Shown here piece by piece: positions 62,214 to 64,000 of a DNA stretch of 64,000 nucleotides. Source of the DNA: BQJU01 sp964015035 (GTDB lineage: Bacteria > Bacteroidota > Bacteroidia > Chitinophagales > Saprospiraceae); the NCBI GenBank assembly GCA_964015035.1, contig CAXHCA010000006.1, positions 29,846 to 93,845 of the forward strand, given 5' to 3'. The notes beneath the pieces were generated by a model. It did no database searches. It was not told where the DNA came from and worked only from the letters and a program-made list of their open reading frames with translations. Position 1 is the stretch's first letter. The number at the start of each line of letters is the position of its first letter. Position numbers and translations under genes: made by a program.

Positions 62214-62235
62214 CAGGCAGCCCTAGAGCTGCCTG
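62214..62235. promoter_or_regulatory. Hairpin between the MBL-rhodanese and SulP genes
   Basis: AGGCAGC (62215-62221) pairs with GCTGCCT (62228-62234). On the minus strand it is followed by GTGTTATTTGG, a poor U-run, so partial read-through into the SulP gene is likely. The flanks CACA/TGTG extend the stem imperfectly. Confidence 0.5.
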
Positions 62236-62266
62236 ATCTTGTGTTTATTGTCCTCTAGAGAAACAT

Positions 62267-63682
62267 TTATTTTAGTGTTGAAGGACAAACATAAGCCGTT
62301 GTTGGAATTTTTGAAGCCGCAATATCATCAAATGTCCCGTGTATATTGATCAATTGATCAAAACCACGTGCCTTCAAAATCGAGGCAGCAATCGTAGAGC
62401 GGTAGCCACTCCGGCAGTGCATATAATACGCCTTGTCCTTGCTAATCTCACTCATATTGTCGTTGATAAAATCAAGCGGTAAGCTCTGTACATCCTGGAT
62501 ATGTTCTGCTTCCCATTCACTTGGTTTGCGGACATCAAGAATGTGGATTTGGCTGTCTTTTTGGTAGGCGGATTCCAGTTGAGCTACACTGATCGTATCA
62601 ATGTGATCGGTTTCCATACCAGCTGCTTTCCATGCTTCGTAGCCGCCTTCCAGATACCCAATAGCATTATCGTATCCGACTCTCGCCAGGCGTTTTACAG
62701 TTTCTTTTTCTTTTCCTTGAGGAGCAACAATCAGGATGGCCTGCATCAAATCAGGGATGAGTGCTCCTACCCAAGGGGCAAAACTGCCATCCAGTCCGAT
62801 AAAGATAGAATTGGGAATGAACCCTTTGACAAATTCACCTTTATCCCGCACATCGAGGATCAGTGCATCATGCTCATTGGCGGCAGCCTCAAAAGCACGG
62901 GGAGATAACGCAATAGCGCCGCGCTCCATCACCACATCAATACTTTCATAACCCGATTTGTTCATCTTGGCATTCTTCGCAAAATATTGTGGCGGCGGCA
63001 ATAACCCTTCTGTCACTTCCTTGATGAATTCTTCTCTGCTCATATCGGCGCGCAGGGCATAATTGGTCTTTTTCTGATTGCCCAGGGTATCCCAGGTATC
63101 CTTGCTCATGTTTTTACCACAAGCCGAACCAGCACCATGCGCCGGATAGACGATCACATCGTCCGGTAAGGTCATAATTTTATTGCGCAAGCTATCGTAA
63201 AGCCATCCGGCCAAATCCTCTTTGGTCAAAGATCCCTTTTTTTGCGCCAGATCAGGGCGCCCAACATCACCAATAAACAAGGTATCTCCGCTAAAAATCG
63301 CGTATTCCTTGCCGTTTTCACCCAACAGCAAATAAGTCGTACTCTCGGGAGTGTGCCCGGGCGTGTGCAAGACCTTAAACGTTACTTTTCCCAATTGGAA
63401 GGTTTCTCCGTCCTTGGCGGTGTATTTTTCGTATGCCGTTTCGGCCTGAGGACCGTAGACAATTTGTGCACCGGTCTTCTTCGCTAAATCCAGGTGCCCG
63501 GAGACAAAATCGGCGTGAAAGTGGGTTTCAAAGATATATTTGATCTTGCTACCATTTTCCTGTGCTTTGCGCAAATAGGGGTCCGTTTCCCGTAAGGGAT
63601 CAATAATGGCCACCTCTCCATCGCTTTCTATGTAGTAAGCCCCCTGTGCCAGACAGCCGGTATATATTTGTTCTACTTTCAT
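62267..63682 (-). CDS. Metallo-beta-lactamase-fold hydrolase fused to two rhodanese domains
   Basis: The 471-residue protein begins with an ETHE1-like metallo-beta-lactamase domain: metal ligands in HFHADFVSGH, with LHTPGHTPEST, FSGDTLFIGDVG and YPAHGAGSACG. Two rhodanese-type domains follow. The second has the catalytic loop YMHCRSGYRSTIAAS with its Cys; in the first the equivalent position reads IVAPQGKEKET, without Cys, so it is probably inactive. This is the architecture of persulfide dioxygenase/sulfurtransferase proteins acting on glutathione persulfide-like sulfur. A good promoter lies upstream and a SulP transporter downstream. Confidence 0.93.
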   Translation of the reverse strand: MKVEQIYTGCLAQGAYYIESDGEVAIIDPLRETDPYLRKAQENGSKIKYIFETHFHADFVSGHLDLAKKTGAQIVYGPQAETAYEKYTAKDGETFQLGKVTFKVLHTPGHTPESTTYLLLGENGKEYAIFSGDTLFIGDVGRPDLAQKKGSLTKEDLAGWLYDSLRNKIMTLPDDVIVYPAHGAGSACGKNMSKDTWDTLGNQKKTNYALRADMSREEFIKEVTEGLLPPPQYFAKNAKMNKSGYESIDVVMERGAIALSPRAFEAAANEHDALILDVRDKGEFVKGFIPNSIFIGLDGSFAPWVGALIPDLMQAILIVAPQGKEKETVKRLARVGYDNAIGYLEGGYEAWKAAGMETDHIDTISVAQLESAYQKDSQIHILDVRKPSEWEAEHIQDVQSLPLDFINDNMSEISKDKAYYMHCRSGYRSTIAASILKARGFDQLINIHGTFDDIAASKIPTTAYVCPSTLK

Positions 63683-63776
63683 GGCATGGTCAATTTATTG
63701 GTTAGTTAGTAGTTCCTAGAAACCCCGACAGAAGGGTAAAAGAATAAAAATTTAGTGTTTCGCCAATCGGCGAATT

Positions 63777-63807
63777 CAAATATATGAACATATTTTCATT
63801 AAACAAA
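63777..63807 (-). promoter_or_regulatory. Promoter of the MBL-rhodanese/SulP unit
   Basis: On the minus strand TTTG (63807-63804) and TATATTTG (63784-63777) are separated by 19 bases, matching the Bacteroidota consensus TTTG-N19-TAnnTTTG. It is 95 bases before the ATG at 63682. The remaining sequence to the window edge shows no gene. Confidence 0.7.
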
Positions 63808-63981
63808 GTTTATTCGGTTTCCGGAAAACCAGGAATGACTATGAGCGCCTCGCACAGTGCTCGTCTGCAGGTCCATTTCAAGCTCCAAATATCGTTTTAA
63901 CTAATCTGCCGTGACCTCATTCGAATGACCGGACAAATCAGTTCTTCCAGGGAAATTCCTCCGTGTTGGAAAGTATCCTTG

Positions 63982-64000
63982 CTGTCTCTTATACACATCT
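63982..64000 (+). other. Sequencing adapter (Tn5/Nextera mosaic end)
   Basis: The last 19 bases, CTGTCTCTTATACACATCT, are identical to the Nextera transposase mosaic end used in library preparation. They are artefactual and show that the window ends at a contig edge with untrimmed adapter, so the nearest genome bases should be treated with caution. Confidence 0.95.

Overview
The window is a stretch of chromosome from a member of the Bacteroidota, most likely the order Saprospirales (relatives of Lewinella and Haliscomenobacter). The evidence is a SusC/SusD pair, several secreted proteins with type IX secretion (T9SS) C-terminal domains that begin with a signal peptide followed by ATHNRAGEI, TAnnTTTG-type promoter elements, start codons without clear Shine-Dalgarno sequences, and the ribosomal/RNA polymerase gene order with tuf and tRNA genes. 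The assignment below class level is inference. Both edges look like contig ends: the first gene is cut at its 5' end, and the last 19 bases are the Tn5/Nextera mosaic end, a library adapter rather than genome sequence.

Layout. 1-6.5 kb: the 3' part of an AddA-like helicase, the GTPases era and der, then rfbC and rfbD closely following der. 6.6-12.9 kb: two paralogous ~925-residue secreted T9SS proteins flanking riboflavin synthase. 13.1-27.1 kb, minus strand: a transcription/translation block reading tRNA-Thr(TGT), tRNA-Tyr, tRNA-Gly, tRNA-Thr(GGT), tuf, tRNA-Trp, secE, nusG, rplK, rplA, rplJ, rplL, rpoB, rpoC, with a good promoter at the head, a terminator at the tail and two tRNA fragments in its spacers. 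27.3-28.6 kb: hpf and a Xer-type recombinase. 29.4-34.3 kb: an isolated susC-susD pair with a long leader. 35-38.3 kb: pdxJ, then a CPBP protease, cdsA and psd (phospholipid synthesis). 38.5-42.8 kb: an unknown small protein, a lipoprotein, lysS with an unusual N-terminal insertion, and a histone-deacetylase-like protein. 42.8-43.7 kb has no protein gene but holds three tandem hairpin-motif-hairpin units that look like a small-RNA family. 43.7-47 kb: a glyoxalase-fold protein, a coiled-coil protein with a recent internal duplication, and asd. 47.3-57.7 kb: cell-envelope and small-enzyme genes (lamin-tail protein, dgkA, two predicted outer-membrane barrels, a lectin-OmpA fusion, a methyltransferase and two acetyltransferases). 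57.7-59.7 kb: an ECF sigma, anti-sigma, Spy-like and truncated YHYH operon. 59.9-63.7 kb: DinB, a SulP transporter and a metallo-beta-lactamase/rhodanese protein, the last two probably co-transcribed for sulfur handling.

Most genes are ordinary housekeeping genes. The observations most worth a second look are: (1) an intergenic repeat family with 16-bp terminal inverted repeats and possible 3-bp target duplications, present five times; (2) the tandem array of about 120-nt putative small RNAs at 43.0-43.4 kb sharing the motif ATAATCCCATGAAC; (3) the helix-hairpin-helix-like insertion in LysRS; (4) tRNA gene fragments inside the tRNA-tuf operon. No CRISPR array, prophage, insertion sequence with a transposase, or rRNA was seen.
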